Position numbers and translations under genes: made by a program | From: Pseudomonas sp. DG56-2 | GTDB lineage: Bacteria; Pseudomonadota; Gammaproteobacteria; Pseudomonadales; Pseudomonadaceae | NCBI RefSeq assembly: GCF_004803755.1 | Contig: NZ_CP032311.1 | Span: 1,690,501 to 1,754,500 of the forward strand | DNA length: 64,000 nucleotides | Reading direction: 5' to 3' | In this document: one piece after another, positions 28,845 to 37,987 of the stretch | Layout: the number at the start of each line of letters is the position of its first letter | Numbering within the stretch: position 1 is the first letter of the stretch | The notes under the pieces: model-generated | Databases searched by the model: none | Told to the model about the DNA's origin: nothing | The model's input: only the letters and a program-made list of their open reading frames with translations

Positions 28845-28878
28845 GTTTGAACCACGGCCTGCAACGGCCATTTCAAAC
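28845..28878 (+). promoter_or_regulatory. Inverted repeat upstream of the small secreted protein
   Basis: GTTTGAA (28845-28851) and TTCAAAC (28872-28878) are perfect arms, with GGCC...GGCC able to pair inside. It ends 22 bases before the ATG at 28901, where it could be an operator or an mRNA leader hairpin. A second small hairpin, CGCCGC/GCGGCG around GTCA, lies at 28826-28841. Confidence 0.45.
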
Positions 28879-28900
28879 CACAGACTTCGAGATCAGCGCC

Positions 28901-29083
28901 ATGAATTTCAATCTTTTCCCTGTCATCGCGGCTTCCGCCATTTCTGCTTCGGTTGTGTTGCCTGCACACGCCCAGGTTGAAATCAGCGAGCGTAAATCCT
29001 CAACCCTCAGCTACACCCAGAAGTACCTGCAACAAAGTGCCAACTTCTACGCCGCGCTCGACCACAAGGCGCCTCTGCCTTGA
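28901..29083 (+). CDS. Small exported protein, 60 residues, function unknown
   Basis: The ATG at 28901 gives MNFNLFPVIAASAISASV..., a signal peptide with predicted cleavage after AHA (about residue 24). The mature part is only about 36 residues (QVEISERKSSTLSYTQKYLQ...), soluble and rich in Ser/Tyr/Gln. No cysteines and no known domain. It stands alone between the lactonase and the convergent GST gene. The clear signal sequence supports a real gene; the RBS is weak. Confidence 0.6.
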   Translation: MNFNLFPVIAASAISASVVLPAHAQVEISERKSSTLSYTQKYLQQSANFYAALDHKAPLP

Positions 29084-29119
29084 GTCAACGAGTAGAAATA
29101 CCAGGTGGTCGCACACATC

Positions 29120-29713
29120 TCATCGCGCCATGATGGCCTTGAACAGTGCCGAGTCCAGCCAGTCCTGTAGCCAGGCGCGCAGGTGAGGGTAGGGGGCACT
29201 GGCGAACCAATGCGGCTCGACCCCGGCGAACTGGCGCATTAGCGGCAGTAACGCTGCATCGGCGAGACTGGGGTGGTCGGCGAGCAGGTACGGGCGCTGG
29301 CTTAAAAGCGTTTCAAGTTCCGCAAGCCAGACCTCGGCCTGTTGACGATAGTGCTCGCGAGAATGCTGCGGGTAGCGCTCAGCGTATTTGTACAGATTGA
29401 CTTGTACCTTGAAGTCCCGGTCGTTACGCGCAATCAGCGCCTCGGCTGCTTGCGCCGCCTGTGGATCGGCGTGCAGTAGCCAATCTTGGGGGTCATTCCA
29501 GGCCAAGGCCCAGCGCATGATATCCAGGCTTTCATCGAGCACCTGCTCACCCGTGCTCAATACCGGCACCGTGCCTTTGGGCGAAAGCTCAAGCAACTCT
29601 GCCGGCTTGGCCTTGAGGCTGACTTCACGAGTTTCCACCGGGCATTCGCTGTAGTGAAGCGCCAGGCGGGCACGCATGGCCCAGGGGCAACGGCGGAATG
29701 AGTAAAGAATCAT
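29120..29713 (-). CDS. Glutathione S-transferase family protein
   Basis: A 197-residue protein with an N-terminal thioredoxin-like domain and a C-terminal helical domain. The RCPWAMRAR motif at 8-16 supplies a candidate catalytic cysteine, as in omega-type and other Cys-GSTs; SPKGTVPVL includes the cis-proline; LDESLDIMRW binds the glutathione gamma-glutamyl part. It likely acts as a thiol transferase or reductase in the cytoplasm. Its start overlaps the sbcC stop by 4 bases, so it is the last gene of sbcD-sbcC-GST. Confidence 0.85.
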   Translation of the reverse strand: MILYSFRRCPWAMRARLALHYSECPVETREVSLKAKPAELLELSPKGTVPVLSTGEQVLDESLDIMRWALAWNDPQDWLLHADPQAAQAAEALIARNDRDFKVQVNLYKYAERYPQHSREHYRQQAEVWLAELETLLSQRPYLLADHPSLADAALLPLMRQFAGVEPHWFASAPYPHLRAWLQDWLDSALFKAIMAR

Positions 29714-32700
29714 CCGCTGACCTCCACGGTACTCAAGCCATTGCCCTGGCGACGTACTTGAATCTGAACCGGAATGCGTTCGTGCATTTCCTGCACGTGG
29801 GAAATTACCGCCACTTTGCGGCCTTGGGCCTGCAAGCCATCAAGGGCATCCATCGCCAATTGCAGCGACTCCGGGTCAAGGCTGCCGAAGCCTTCGTCGA
29901 TGAACAGCGATTCGATGCGCAATGTGCTCGAAGCCATCGATGCCAGGCCCAGTGCCAGGGCCAGCGACACCAGGAAGGTTTCGCCGCCGGATAACGAGTG
30001 GACTGAGCGCAGTTCATCACCCATTTCGGTATCCAGCACCAACAGTCCGAGCAGACTGCCGCCGCGCTTGAGGCGATAGCGCCGTGCCAGTTGGCGCAGT
30101 TGGGCATTGGCGTGGTGTACCAGTAGGTCGAGGTTGTAGCCTTGGGCAATCTTGCGGAAGGTGTCGCCGGTAGCTGAGCCGATCAGGGCGTTGAGTCGCG
30201 CCCAGCGTTGCCACTCGCTGTAGGCCTGGGCCAGGCGCTCGGCCAAGGCCTGGTTGGCCACCTGACGACGCTGGTCGTCGGCCTGCTCGGCACGCAGTTC
30301 GGCGCAAACCTGCTCGCTGGCAGACAGTTGTTCTTGCAGCGTGAGCAGGGCTTGTTGCAGTTCTTCGGCGGGAATTTCCAGCGTGGCCAGGGCTTGGTGC
30401 TGTTCCAGGCGCTGCTGGCGTTCGGTGAGCAGGATCTGCGCTTGCTCCAGGGCCTTTTCGCTGTCCTGCAAACCCTGGCGAAGCTGACTGACGGCTTGAT
30501 CATCCATGGCCAGCAGTTGTTCCAGGCCGCTGTCGTCCAGCTCTGGGTGCTGTTGGCGCCATTGCTCGATTTGCCCACGAACCTCGGCATGCTCTTGCTC
30601 CAGGGCGCTTAAACGCTCGCCCTTGGCTTTCAGTTCGGCGGTCAGTTCGATCAGTTGCGCCTGGGTTTGCTGCAATTGTTGGCCCGCCTGGGTGACTTGC
30701 TCGCGCGCCTGCTCGACAGACTGTTCCAGGTGCTGCTGCCAGTGTTCTGCACTCGGTTGCTCACCGAGCAGGCCGCTCAGGCTGGCTTGACTCTGTTGTT
30801 GTTGACGCTCGAACGCGGCGAATTGCGCCTGAAGCTCTTGCTGCTTTTGCGCTCGTGCCTGTTGCTGGAGTTGAGCTTTGTCCAAGGTTTGCTGACGCTC
30901 GCTGTATTCCTCCTGCTCGTCTTTTTGCCGTTGCAGCAGTTCCAGGCGCTGGGCCAGTTGTTGGTCCAGACGCAGGAAGGCTGCTGCCGGTTCACGGCGC
31001 AGTTCGTCGAGGGTGTCAGCGGGTAACAGCGTGGCAAAGCTTGCCAGCTCCTGCTCCAGACGCTCTTGATCGGCGCCCAGGGCTTGCTGCTGTTGCTGCA
31101 GATGCTGCTGGGCCTGTTGGTCGGCATCTTTAGCGGCCTGCATCTGGTGTTGCAGCCGTGCAGCGTCTTTTTGCAGGGTCAGCAGGGTGCTCTGGCGCTG
31201 TTCGTCGCGGCTGATATCGTCACTCAGGCGACGTGATTGCAGGTCCAGCCAGTTCGAGCGCTGGTCGGGTTCCTGATCGGACAGCACGCTGTACAGTGAG
31301 TGCGCCTGCAGCTTGGGGTCCAGGCCTTGCAGTTGCTCGCCCAATTGCTCCTGCTGGTGTAGGTATTCCTTGACCTGGCCATTGATGCCGCCCAACTGGG
31401 TGCGCAACTCGTCCAGTTGCTTTTTCAGCTCATCGACCGCGTTCTGGGCGTTGCGTTCTTCATCCTGATCGTATCGGCCGAGGCTCTGCAACAGGGCTTC
31501 GGGCTGATGATAGGGATGCTCCTGGCTGCCACATACCGGGCACGGCTGGTCGTTTTCAAGCTGGGCACGGAGGTCTTCGACGCTCTGGCTGCGGGCCAGT
31601 CGCTGACGTTCCAGCAGCTGCCGGGTGACCGTGAGGGATTGTTCGGCAGTCGTCAGCCGGCTCTTGGCGTCGAGGCCAGCGCTGATCAATTGTTCACGCT
31701 GCTTCAGGGCCGCCTGCTGGCGCTCGCGCAGGGCGGTGAGGCGCTGCTCGAGATCCTGCTGCTGACGCCACAGATGGTTGAGTTCGTCGACCTCGCGCTG
31801 CTGCTGGCGATTTTTCTGCAGCAGTTCGCCCAGCAGGCCGATCTGCTCTGCCAATGCTTCGGGTTCAGCTTGCGCTTCATGGTAGAGCAAGGCGATGGCG
31901 GCTCGTTGTTGCTCAAGCGCTGCGCTGCTCTGATTGACCCGGTCCTGTAGCGCGGGCAACTCGGCGCGGCCCTGGTTCAAGCGGTTGCCCAACTGCATCA
32001 GTTGCTGCAGACGATCGCGATAGGCGTTCCAGGCGTCTCCCAGGCTGGCAAGGGAGACGCTGTGCTCGAGTTGTTCGCTGATCTGACCGAGGCGCTCCTG
32101 GGTCAGGCGCTGCTGTTCGGTCAGGTGCTGCAACTGCTGCTGGCCATCGCTGCTCGCTTGGTCTGCCTGCTGCTTGAGTGATTGGCAGTTGCCAAGTTCC
32201 TCCAGCACGCGCGCCAGGGTGTTCTGTTCGGTAAAGGCCTGGCGCAGCAGGGGAGCACTTTCTGTGTGTTCGGCCAAGGCCTGGCTGAGAGCCTGCTGGG
32301 CGCTCAGTTGTTCGCTGTGCAGTTGTTGCTGACGTGCCTGTAGCTCGCCATGCTGTTGGCTTGCACTGCTGATGCTGGCTGCCAGAGGCGCGAGCTGTTG
32401 GCTCAATGCCTGCTGGCGGGAGAACTGGTGACGCTGCGGGGCAAGCTGCTCAAGGCGTGCCAGATTCAGGCGTTCGCTCTGCAGACTTGCGCTGTGTTGT
32501 TGAGCGCTGTGCAGTTGATCGGTGCTGGTGTGCACCTGGTTTTGCAGGAGCTGCAATTCATCCAGCCATGCGCGTTGCAGCTCGAGCTGACGCAGTTGCG
32601 ACTGTTCGCCTTTCAGGCGTTCCAGGGCCTGGCCGTAGCGCAGGTCGAGATCGGCGCGCGCCTCGGCAGCCATCGGCATGACCCCAGCGGCTTGGTCCTT

Positions 32701-33357
32701 CAATGCCTTATGGGCTTCTTCGGCTTCTTTGTTCTTGCTGAAGGCACGGCGTCCCAACTGGCTGTAGACTGCTGTATTGGTGAGCTTTTCCAGCAATTCG
32801 CTGCGATCTTTGTCATCGGCTTTGAGGAAGGCGCTGAATTCGCTTTGGGCCAGCATCACGGCGCGGGTGAACTGTTCGAAGTTAAGGCCCAGGCACGCTT
32901 CGATCAATTGCTTGTATTCGCCTTTGCTCTGGTTGCTCAGCAGTTGCTCGCTGTCCAGGTCGTGCAGGCTTTGTCGGCTGCCTTGCAGCTTGCCATTGGC
33001 TCTGTCACGGGCGCGGTTGGCTTCCCAACGCGCTCGGTAGCGTCGGCCGTCGATGCCGACGAAATCGACTTCGGCAAAACCGCTGCCTGTCCCGCGACGC
33101 AACAGGGTGCGGGGATCGCTGGTGAGAATGTCACTGTCGATTTCCGGCAGCTTGGTTTCGCGACCGATATTGTTCAGGCGCGGTACCGAGCCAAACAGGG
33201 CCAGACACAAGGCATCGAGCAGGGTGCTCTTGCCGGCGCCGGTGGGGCCGGTAATGGCGAACAGGCCGGCGCTGGCCAGCGGCTCGGCGGTAAAGTCGAT
33301 TTCGCACGGGCCCGCCAGGGAAGCCAGGTTCTTCAGGCGAATGGCAAGAATTTTCAT
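29710..33357 (-). CDS. sbcC: Exonuclease subunit SbcC (Rad50-like)
   Basis: A 1215-residue SMC-like ATPase that with SbcD cuts DNA hairpins and processes protein-blocked double-strand ends. Walker A GPTGAGKST is at about 37-45. Very long Gln/Leu/Glu-rich coiled coils (about 180-1000) flank the zinc hook CPVCG at about 606-610, which links two SbcC molecules. The signature LSGGETFLVSLALAL and Walker B LFIDEGFGSLD are near the C terminus. It is somewhat longer than E. coli SbcC (1048), from expanded Gln-rich coil. It overlaps sbcD by 4 bases. Confidence 0.95.
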   Translation of the reverse strand: MKILAIRLKNLASLAGPCEIDFTAEPLASAGLFAITGPTGAGKSTLLDALCLALFGSVPRLNNIGRETKLPEIDSDILTSDPRTLLRRGTGSGFAEVDFVGIDGRRYRARWEANRARDRANGKLQGSRQSLHDLDSEQLLSNQSKGEYKQLIEACLGLNFEQFTRAVMLAQSEFSAFLKADDKDRSELLEKLTNTAVYSQLGRRAFSKNKEAEEAHKALKDQAAGVMPMAAEARADLDLRYGQALERLKGEQSQLRQLELQRAWLDELQLLQNQVHTSTDQLHSAQQHSASLQSERLNLARLEQLAPQRHQFSRQQALSQQLAPLAASISSASQQHGELQARQQQLHSEQLSAQQALSQALAEHTESAPLLRQAFTEQNTLARVLEELGNCQSLKQQADQASSDGQQQLQHLTEQQRLTQERLGQISEQLEHSVSLASLGDAWNAYRDRLQQLMQLGNRLNQGRAELPALQDRVNQSSAALEQQRAAIALLYHEAQAEPEALAEQIGLLGELLQKNRQQQREVDELNHLWRQQQDLEQRLTALRERQQAALKQREQLISAGLDAKSRLTTAEQSLTVTRQLLERQRLARSQSVEDLRAQLENDQPCPVCGSQEHPYHQPEALLQSLGRYDQDEERNAQNAVDELKKQLDELRTQLGGINGQVKEYLHQQEQLGEQLQGLDPKLQAHSLYSVLSDQEPDQRSNWLDLQSRRLSDDISRDEQRQSTLLTLQKDAARLQHQMQAAKDADQQAQQHLQQQQQALGADQERLEQELASFATLLPADTLDELRREPAAAFLRLDQQLAQRLELLQRQKDEQEEYSERQQTLDKAQLQQQARAQKQQELQAQFAAFERQQQQSQASLSGLLGEQPSAEHWQQHLEQSVEQAREQVTQAGQQLQQTQAQLIELTAELKAKGERLSALEQEHAEVRGQIEQWRQQHPELDDSGLEQLLAMDDQAVSQLRQGLQDSEKALEQAQILLTERQQRLEQHQALATLEIPAEELQQALLTLQEQLSASEQVCAELRAEQADDQRRQVANQALAERLAQAYSEWQRWARLNALIGSATGDTFRKIAQGYNLDLLVHHANAQLRQLARRYRLKRGGSLLGLLVLDTEMGDELRSVHSLSGGETFLVSLALALGLASMASSTLRIESLFIDEGFGSLDPESLQLAMDALDGLQAQGRKVAVISHVQEMHERIPVQIQVRRQGNGLSTVEVSG

Positions 33358-34595
33358 GGCTGCTCCTCCTGTTGCTGAACGTCCTGTAACAACAGGGCGA
33401 AGTCGGCCAGGGTCTGTTCGTCCACCGGGTTGCCATAAGCCTGAGCCCAGGCCCGACTGAACAGTTCCTGCGGCGTCATCTGCCCAAGCTCCACCAGGGT
33501 TTGGGCGTCGATTTCTTCACCGCTGTGGTTCCCCGCGTATTCAGCACCAATACGTACAAGACGCACCGCCTTGCCGTGCAGGGCGCTTTCCAGTTGCTGG
33601 CGCAGATCCGGCTGCGGCTCGTCCAGGCGCACGCGTACTTCCAGCCAGGGCTGGCGCTGCGGGTCATCCAGCAAGTCAACCACCGGCAGTTCGGCCAGTT
33701 GTTCGAGTATCTCTGCCAGGGGGGCCGGCCCCAGTCGCTGCAGGTGAACGGCACGAGGTATCAACCTTGAGTCGACGCTGAGCAGTTGGCTGCCTTCAAG
33801 TTCGATCTCGAGAATCTGGTGCTGATAGGCGATTTCGGAAAACGACAACGGAATGGGTGAACCGCTGTAGCGGATGCGTTCTTCGCGATTGACCCGCTGG
33901 GGCTTGTGCAGGTGGCCGAGCGCGACGTAGCTGATGTCCTTGCTGAACAGACTGGCGGGCAGGGCTTCGGCATTGCCGATGATCAGGCTGCGTTCGGAGT
34001 CCTCCGAGACCGAGCCACCGGCCATGTGTGCATGGCTGATCGCGATCAGCGCCTGGCCCGGCTTGCGCCGTTCCAGCGCGGCTTCGATCAGACGCTCATG
34101 CACCTGGGCGATACCGCGCAGGTAGTCATCGCCCAGGTGCGCGCCAGTGACTTCAGCGGGTCGCAGAAAGGGCAGCGCCAGGCACCAGGCTGCCACTTTG
34201 CCACGGGCGTTGGTCAGTGGGATCAGCAGGCGATCACTGTCCAGAACGCCATCGTCAAGCCACTGCACACGGCCCAGAGCATGGGTGCGCAGGCGTCGCA
34301 TCAGCGGCGCCGGCAGCTCGATGCGCGAGCCGGAGTCGTGGTTGCCGGCAATCATCACGATATTCAACTTCGGCTGCTGCTCGTGGGCCTGGACGATAAA
34401 GTCGTAGAGCCGTTCCTGGGCTTTGACCGGCGGGTTGACCGTGTCGAAAATGTCGCCCGCGATCAGCAGCGCATCCGGTTGGCGCAGTTTGAGTTGGCCA
34501 AGCAACCAGTCAAGGAAACAGCCGTGTTCGAAGTCGCGTTCCTGGCCATGCAGGGCTTGTCCCAGGTGCCAGTCGGAGGTGTGAAACAGACGCAT
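33354..34595 (-). CDS. sbcD: Exonuclease subunit SbcD (Mre11-like)
   Basis: A 413-residue nuclease subunit with manganese-binding phosphoesterase motifs: DWHLGQ (8-13), GDIFDT (about 47-52), GNHDSG (about 84-89) and later ISHAHMAGG and GHLHKPQ. The C-terminal part includes the capping domain that meets SbcC. Its start begins the sbcD-sbcC-GST run, 51 bases after the batD stop; that gap holds a small GGCGTGACGCC hairpin but no clear promoter, so read-through from the bat operon is possible. Confidence 0.94.
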   Translation of the reverse strand: MRLFHTSDWHLGQALHGQERDFEHGCFLDWLLGQLKLRQPDALLIAGDIFDTVNPPVKAQERLYDFIVQAHEQQPKLNIVMIAGNHDSGSRIELPAPLMRRLRTHALGRVQWLDDGVLDSDRLLIPLTNARGKVAAWCLALPFLRPAEVTGAHLGDDYLRGIAQVHERLIEAALERRKPGQALIAISHAHMAGGSVSEDSERSLIIGNAEALPASLFSKDISYVALGHLHKPQRVNREERIRYSGSPIPLSFSEIAYQHQILEIELEGSQLLSVDSRLIPRAVHLQRLGPAPLAEILEQLAELPVVDLLDDPQRQPWLEVRVRLDEPQPDLRQQLESALHGKAVRLVRIGAEYAGNHSGEEIDAQTLVELGQMTPQELFSRAWAQAYGNPVDEQTLADFALLLQDVQQQEEQP

Positions 34596-34646
34596 GAAGG
34601 GTTCCGCAGATTACTGGCGCAACGCTTGGGGCGTCACGCCTTTGGG

Positions 34647-36275
34647 TTATTTGGGGTACAACGGCGGCAGGCTGCCGTTTTCGTTCGCAGTCGGCTGGAT
34701 CTGTTCAGCCGCCGGGATGGTGCCGATGGCACGCCAGAGTTCATCACCTTGCCAATACTGCCCGCTTTCGCTGTAGAGGGCACCATTGAGGCCGTCCAAG
34801 GCGTCGGACAACGGTATGAAACGGGCGGCCATCTCCGCCAGGGTTTCCGGTTGCTGGCGAGCCCAGGCGTCCAGGGCCTGGCGGGTGGCCTGAGGATCAT
34901 TGGCCTGGCATGCGCGCTTGAGGTCATCGAGCAGGGTGCGTGGGCTCGGGCCGGTCTGGGCAGCGCGCAGAACCGCCGGTTGTGAACGGGCGCGCCACCA
35001 TAGGACAAAGCCGAGCAGCGTGGTCAGGGCGAATAAAAGGGTACTCAATTGCCAAGGCCAGAGTGGGCGTGTGGTCACTCTGACCGGATCGATATTGGTC
35101 GGCTTGTCGGCGCTCAGGGCCGGGTTGTCCTGAATTTGCAGGCTGCGCGCTGGCAGGCTGCTGTGCTCCAGGTGATCTTCACGGGTGTTCCACCAGTACA
35201 CCTCCTGGGCGGGCAGTTCCAGGCTGCCGCTGTGGGTCGGGACCAGGGCTTCCCGTTCTTCACGAATCCCCAGCAAGCCTCGGTCGGTAACCTGATTGCG
35301 CAATTGCGGCTGGTCAGGGTAGCGGCGCAGGCCGGTGACTTCGATGGCCGGCAAGGGGGGTAACTGCGCGCTGGAAAGACCTTCGGCTTGCACGGTCACG
35401 GTGCGCGTCAGCGAGTCGCCGATCTGAGTCTGTTGTTGCGCAGGATCAGGGCTCCAGTGCTCTTCGAGGCTGAGGTTGCTGGTCGGCAGCCAGGGCGCAT
35501 TGGCCGGGTAGTCAGCCGGGATCGGGTTGACGGTCAGCACCAGGGGCGTGGAACTGACCTGAACGTGCTTGCCGACCCTGGGCGCGTTGAGCTCTTGCTC
35601 AGCATCGTTTTGGGCAGCGGTAGCGCTGAACACCAGGGTCGGAATGGTGAGGTCGCCGCTTTGCTGGGGATAGACTGCATAGCGCATTTCGATCACACCA
35701 TGGCGCACGCCATCGATCTGTTTTTCGAACGTACGCGATTCGCCCAGCGGTTCGACTTTGGCGTTGGCGATTTGCAGCGGGCTCAAGCTGCTGTCGTCGT
35801 ACAGCGGCACCGAGTGGTAGATGCTCAGGGTCAGTACCGCTTGCGCTTGTACGTAGACTTCAGGTTGGTCGAGGCTGGCATCGATGAATACCGGGCCGTG
35901 GTTCTCGTTGTTGGCTTCCTGAGTCAGCACTTGCAGACTGATCGGCTCGCTGTGCAGTTCGCCTATTTGCAGAGCAGGAATTTCCATACTGCCGCTTTTT
36001 CGCGGTAGCAGGGTGATGATCCAGCGAGTCCCGGCGGCGCTCTGATCATCAAGGCTGTTGAGGCTGTTGACCTGGCGGGTATCGCGGACTTCGAAGTCGG
36101 CATTCAACGGTGTCAGGTCCGGTTTGCCAAACTGGGTCACGTCTTGGGTCTGCAGGGTCAGCTCGAGCGTTTCGCCGGCATTCAGACGCGCGCGATCAAC
36201 GCTGGCAAGCAGCGTTGCGGCTTGAATCTGCAGGCTGAAAATGAGGCTGAGTAGCAGAAAACAGAGGCGACTCAT
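34647..36275 (-). CDS. batD: BatD family protein
   Basis: A 542-residue envelope protein. Signal peptide at 1-19 (MSRLCFLLLSLIFSLQIQA), then several immunoglobulin-like beta repeats (to about 390) in the periplasm, a membrane helix near 405-425, and a cytoplasmic tail of about 110 residues. BatD belongs to the Bacteroides aerotolerance operon set; in other bacteria the set affects stress tolerance and envelope integrity, possibly as a MoxR-assisted metal-loading or folding complex. It overlaps batB/C by 4 bases at the end of the moxR-bat operon. Confidence 0.88.
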   Translation of the reverse strand: MSRLCFLLLSLIFSLQIQAATLLASVDRARLNAGETLELTLQTQDVTQFGKPDLTPLNADFEVRDTRQVNSLNSLDDQSAAGTRWIITLLPRKSGSMEIPALQIGELHSEPISLQVLTQEANNENHGPVFIDASLDQPEVYVQAQAVLTLSIYHSVPLYDDSSLSPLQIANAKVEPLGESRTFEKQIDGVRHGVIEMRYAVYPQQSGDLTIPTLVFSATAAQNDAEQELNAPRVGKHVQVSSTPLVLTVNPIPADYPANAPWLPTSNLSLEEHWSPDPAQQQTQIGDSLTRTVTVQAEGLSSAQLPPLPAIEVTGLRRYPDQPQLRNQVTDRGLLGIREEREALVPTHSGSLELPAQEVYWWNTREDHLEHSSLPARSLQIQDNPALSADKPTNIDPVRVTTRPLWPWQLSTLLFALTTLLGFVLWWRARSQPAVLRAAQTGPSPRTLLDDLKRACQANDPQATRQALDAWARQQPETLAEMAARFIPLSDALDGLNGALYSESGQYWQGDELWRAIGTIPAAEQIQPTANENGSLPPLYPK

Positions 36276-37987
36276 CGATGGGATTCCTGATGTTGTTGCT
36301 GTTCGTACCAGAATTTACGCCGCAGCAATTCTGCCGGGTTGTCCGGAATCTGTCGTAGCCATTGTTCCAGTGCCTGACGCTGTTCAGCATCCAGGGTGCT
36401 GTCGAGTGGGCGCTGGGGGGGCCGAGTAGTCTCTTCGTCGTCGCCTTCGCCGGACACATTCTGCGCCTGTTCGCTGGGGTTGCTTTCATCCTTGCTGGTT
36501 TCACTGGGCTGTTGCGACGGTTGTTCGCTGGCCGGGTCCTGGTTGTTCTGCGTGCTGCTGGTGTTGGTTTGCGCGCTGGGGTCGCTCTGCTGGCTTTGTT
36601 CAGGCGTTCGTGCCGGCTGCTCGGCTTGACGCTGTTGCAGCAGTTGTTCGACCAGGGCTTTGTTGCTCAACGCCGGTTGCAATTCCGGTTGCCGCTCCAG
36701 CGCCTGTTCATAGGCATCCAGTGCCGCTTCAAGTTCCCCGCTGCGAGCCAGTGCATTGCCGCGATTGAAATGGTCAGCCGCACTGTTGCCTTGGGCGAAC
36801 AGGCGCGCGGCACCCTCGTAGTCACCCGCTTCATAGAGGGCCAGGCCCTTCCATTGACGGTCCTCAAAGCGTTGAGCGGCGTCGTTGGGTCGGCGTTGCT
36901 CAAGGAGCCTCTGCCCCTGCTGGTCGGGACGTAGCCACAGGTCACTGAATTCGAAGGCATAGCTCGGTTGCGGGAGTACCAGCAGCAGTGGCAGGCAGAA
37001 CAGCCAGCCGCGGCGACCGGCGCAGGCGGCCAGCAGCAACAGGGGCAGCAGCAGCCAGTAGCCCTGGTCGGCCCAACTGTCCAATTGCAGGGTCTGACCG
37101 TCATCGCGCTGGCTTTTCGGGTTTTCGAACAGACGTAGCCCGCGCAGATCGAGGTCGTCGATGCGGGCGTTGCGGTAGCGGCCACCGGTACTGGCGACAA
37201 ATGCCCGGAGGCTGGCGCTGTCCAGGCGCGGCATGAGGATGCCACCCTGGTCGTCCTTGAGGAATTCGCCATTGGCCTGCTTTACGGGCGCGCCTTGGGC
37301 GGTACCGATGCCGAGCATCAGCAGGCTGGGGCCCTGGCGCCCGAGGGTCTGGTTGATGCCCTCACGCTCCTGTGGGCTCAAGGATGAGCCTACCAGCAAC
37401 AGGCGTCCCTGGCCGAGGCCGGCTTGCGCCAGCAGGGCGAGTCCTTTACGTACGGCAAGGTCCGCGCGCTGGCCGGATTGGGGCATGATCGAGGGGGTAA
37501 GGGCTTCGAGCAAGTTGCGGCTGGTGGCAAGGTCGTCCGACAGCGGAACCAGGGTATGAGCGCTACCGGCATAGACGATGATTGCCGTCTGGCTGTCGCG
37601 GCGATGCTCCAGCAGATCGAGGATTTTGCGTCGGGCCTGCTCCAGGCGGTTGGGCGCAACATCCTCGGCGAGCATTTGCGGCGTCAGTTCGAGCAGGACC
37701 ACCAGCGGGTCGGCCGGGCGCTGGCGGGTTTCTTCCAGGCGTTGCCAACTGGGGCCGACCAGCGCCAGTACCGTGATCAACCAGGCCAGCCCCAAGGCTA
37801 TCCACGGCAACTTGCTGTTGCGACCGTTGCCGCCGCCCAGGAGCACCGCGTGGAAGCTGGGGGGCAGAATCATCTGCCAGCGCCCGGCGCGCTTTTGCCG
37901 GTGCCAGAGCTTGAACAGCAACCAGGCGAGCAGCGGCAGGACAATCAGCCAGGCAGGACGCAGCCATTGCGGCCAAAGCTCGATCAT
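36272..37987 (-). CDS. BatB/BatC fusion: VWA-like domain plus TPR region, degenerate MIDAS
   Basis: A 571-residue membrane protein. Two membrane helices near 10-25 and 50-70 precede a von Willebrand factor A-like domain (about 85-300), a third helix near 305-325, then TPR repeats (about 345-455) and a Gln/Ser/Glu-rich low-complexity tail ending in a conserved RRKFWYEQQ segment. It joins the roles split between BatB and BatC elsewhere. The MIDAS metal site is lost: the DxSxS position reads ELTPQ, and the later D strand reads LLLVGSS instead of ...TDG. It therefore cannot bind metal like BatA and is probably structural. Overlaps both neighbours by 4 bases. Confidence 0.88.
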   Translation of the reverse strand: MIELWPQWLRPAWLIVLPLLAWLLFKLWHRQKRAGRWQMILPPSFHAVLLGGGNGRNSKLPWIALGLAWLITVLALVGPSWQRLEETRQRPADPLVVLLELTPQMLAEDVAPNRLEQARRKILDLLEHRRDSQTAIIVYAGSAHTLVPLSDDLATSRNLLEALTPSIMPQSGQRADLAVRKGLALLAQAGLGQGRLLLVGSSLSPQEREGINQTLGRQGPSLLMLGIGTAQGAPVKQANGEFLKDDQGGILMPRLDSASLRAFVASTGGRYRNARIDDLDLRGLRLFENPKSQRDDGQTLQLDSWADQGYWLLLPLLLLAACAGRRGWLFCLPLLLVLPQPSYAFEFSDLWLRPDQQGQRLLEQRRPNDAAQRFEDRQWKGLALYEAGDYEGAARLFAQGNSAADHFNRGNALARSGELEAALDAYEQALERQPELQPALSNKALVEQLLQQRQAEQPARTPEQSQQSDPSAQTNTSSTQNNQDPASEQPSQQPSETSKDESNPSEQAQNVSGEGDDEETTRPPQRPLDSTLDAEQRQALEQWLRQIPDNPAELLRRKFWYEQQQHQESHR

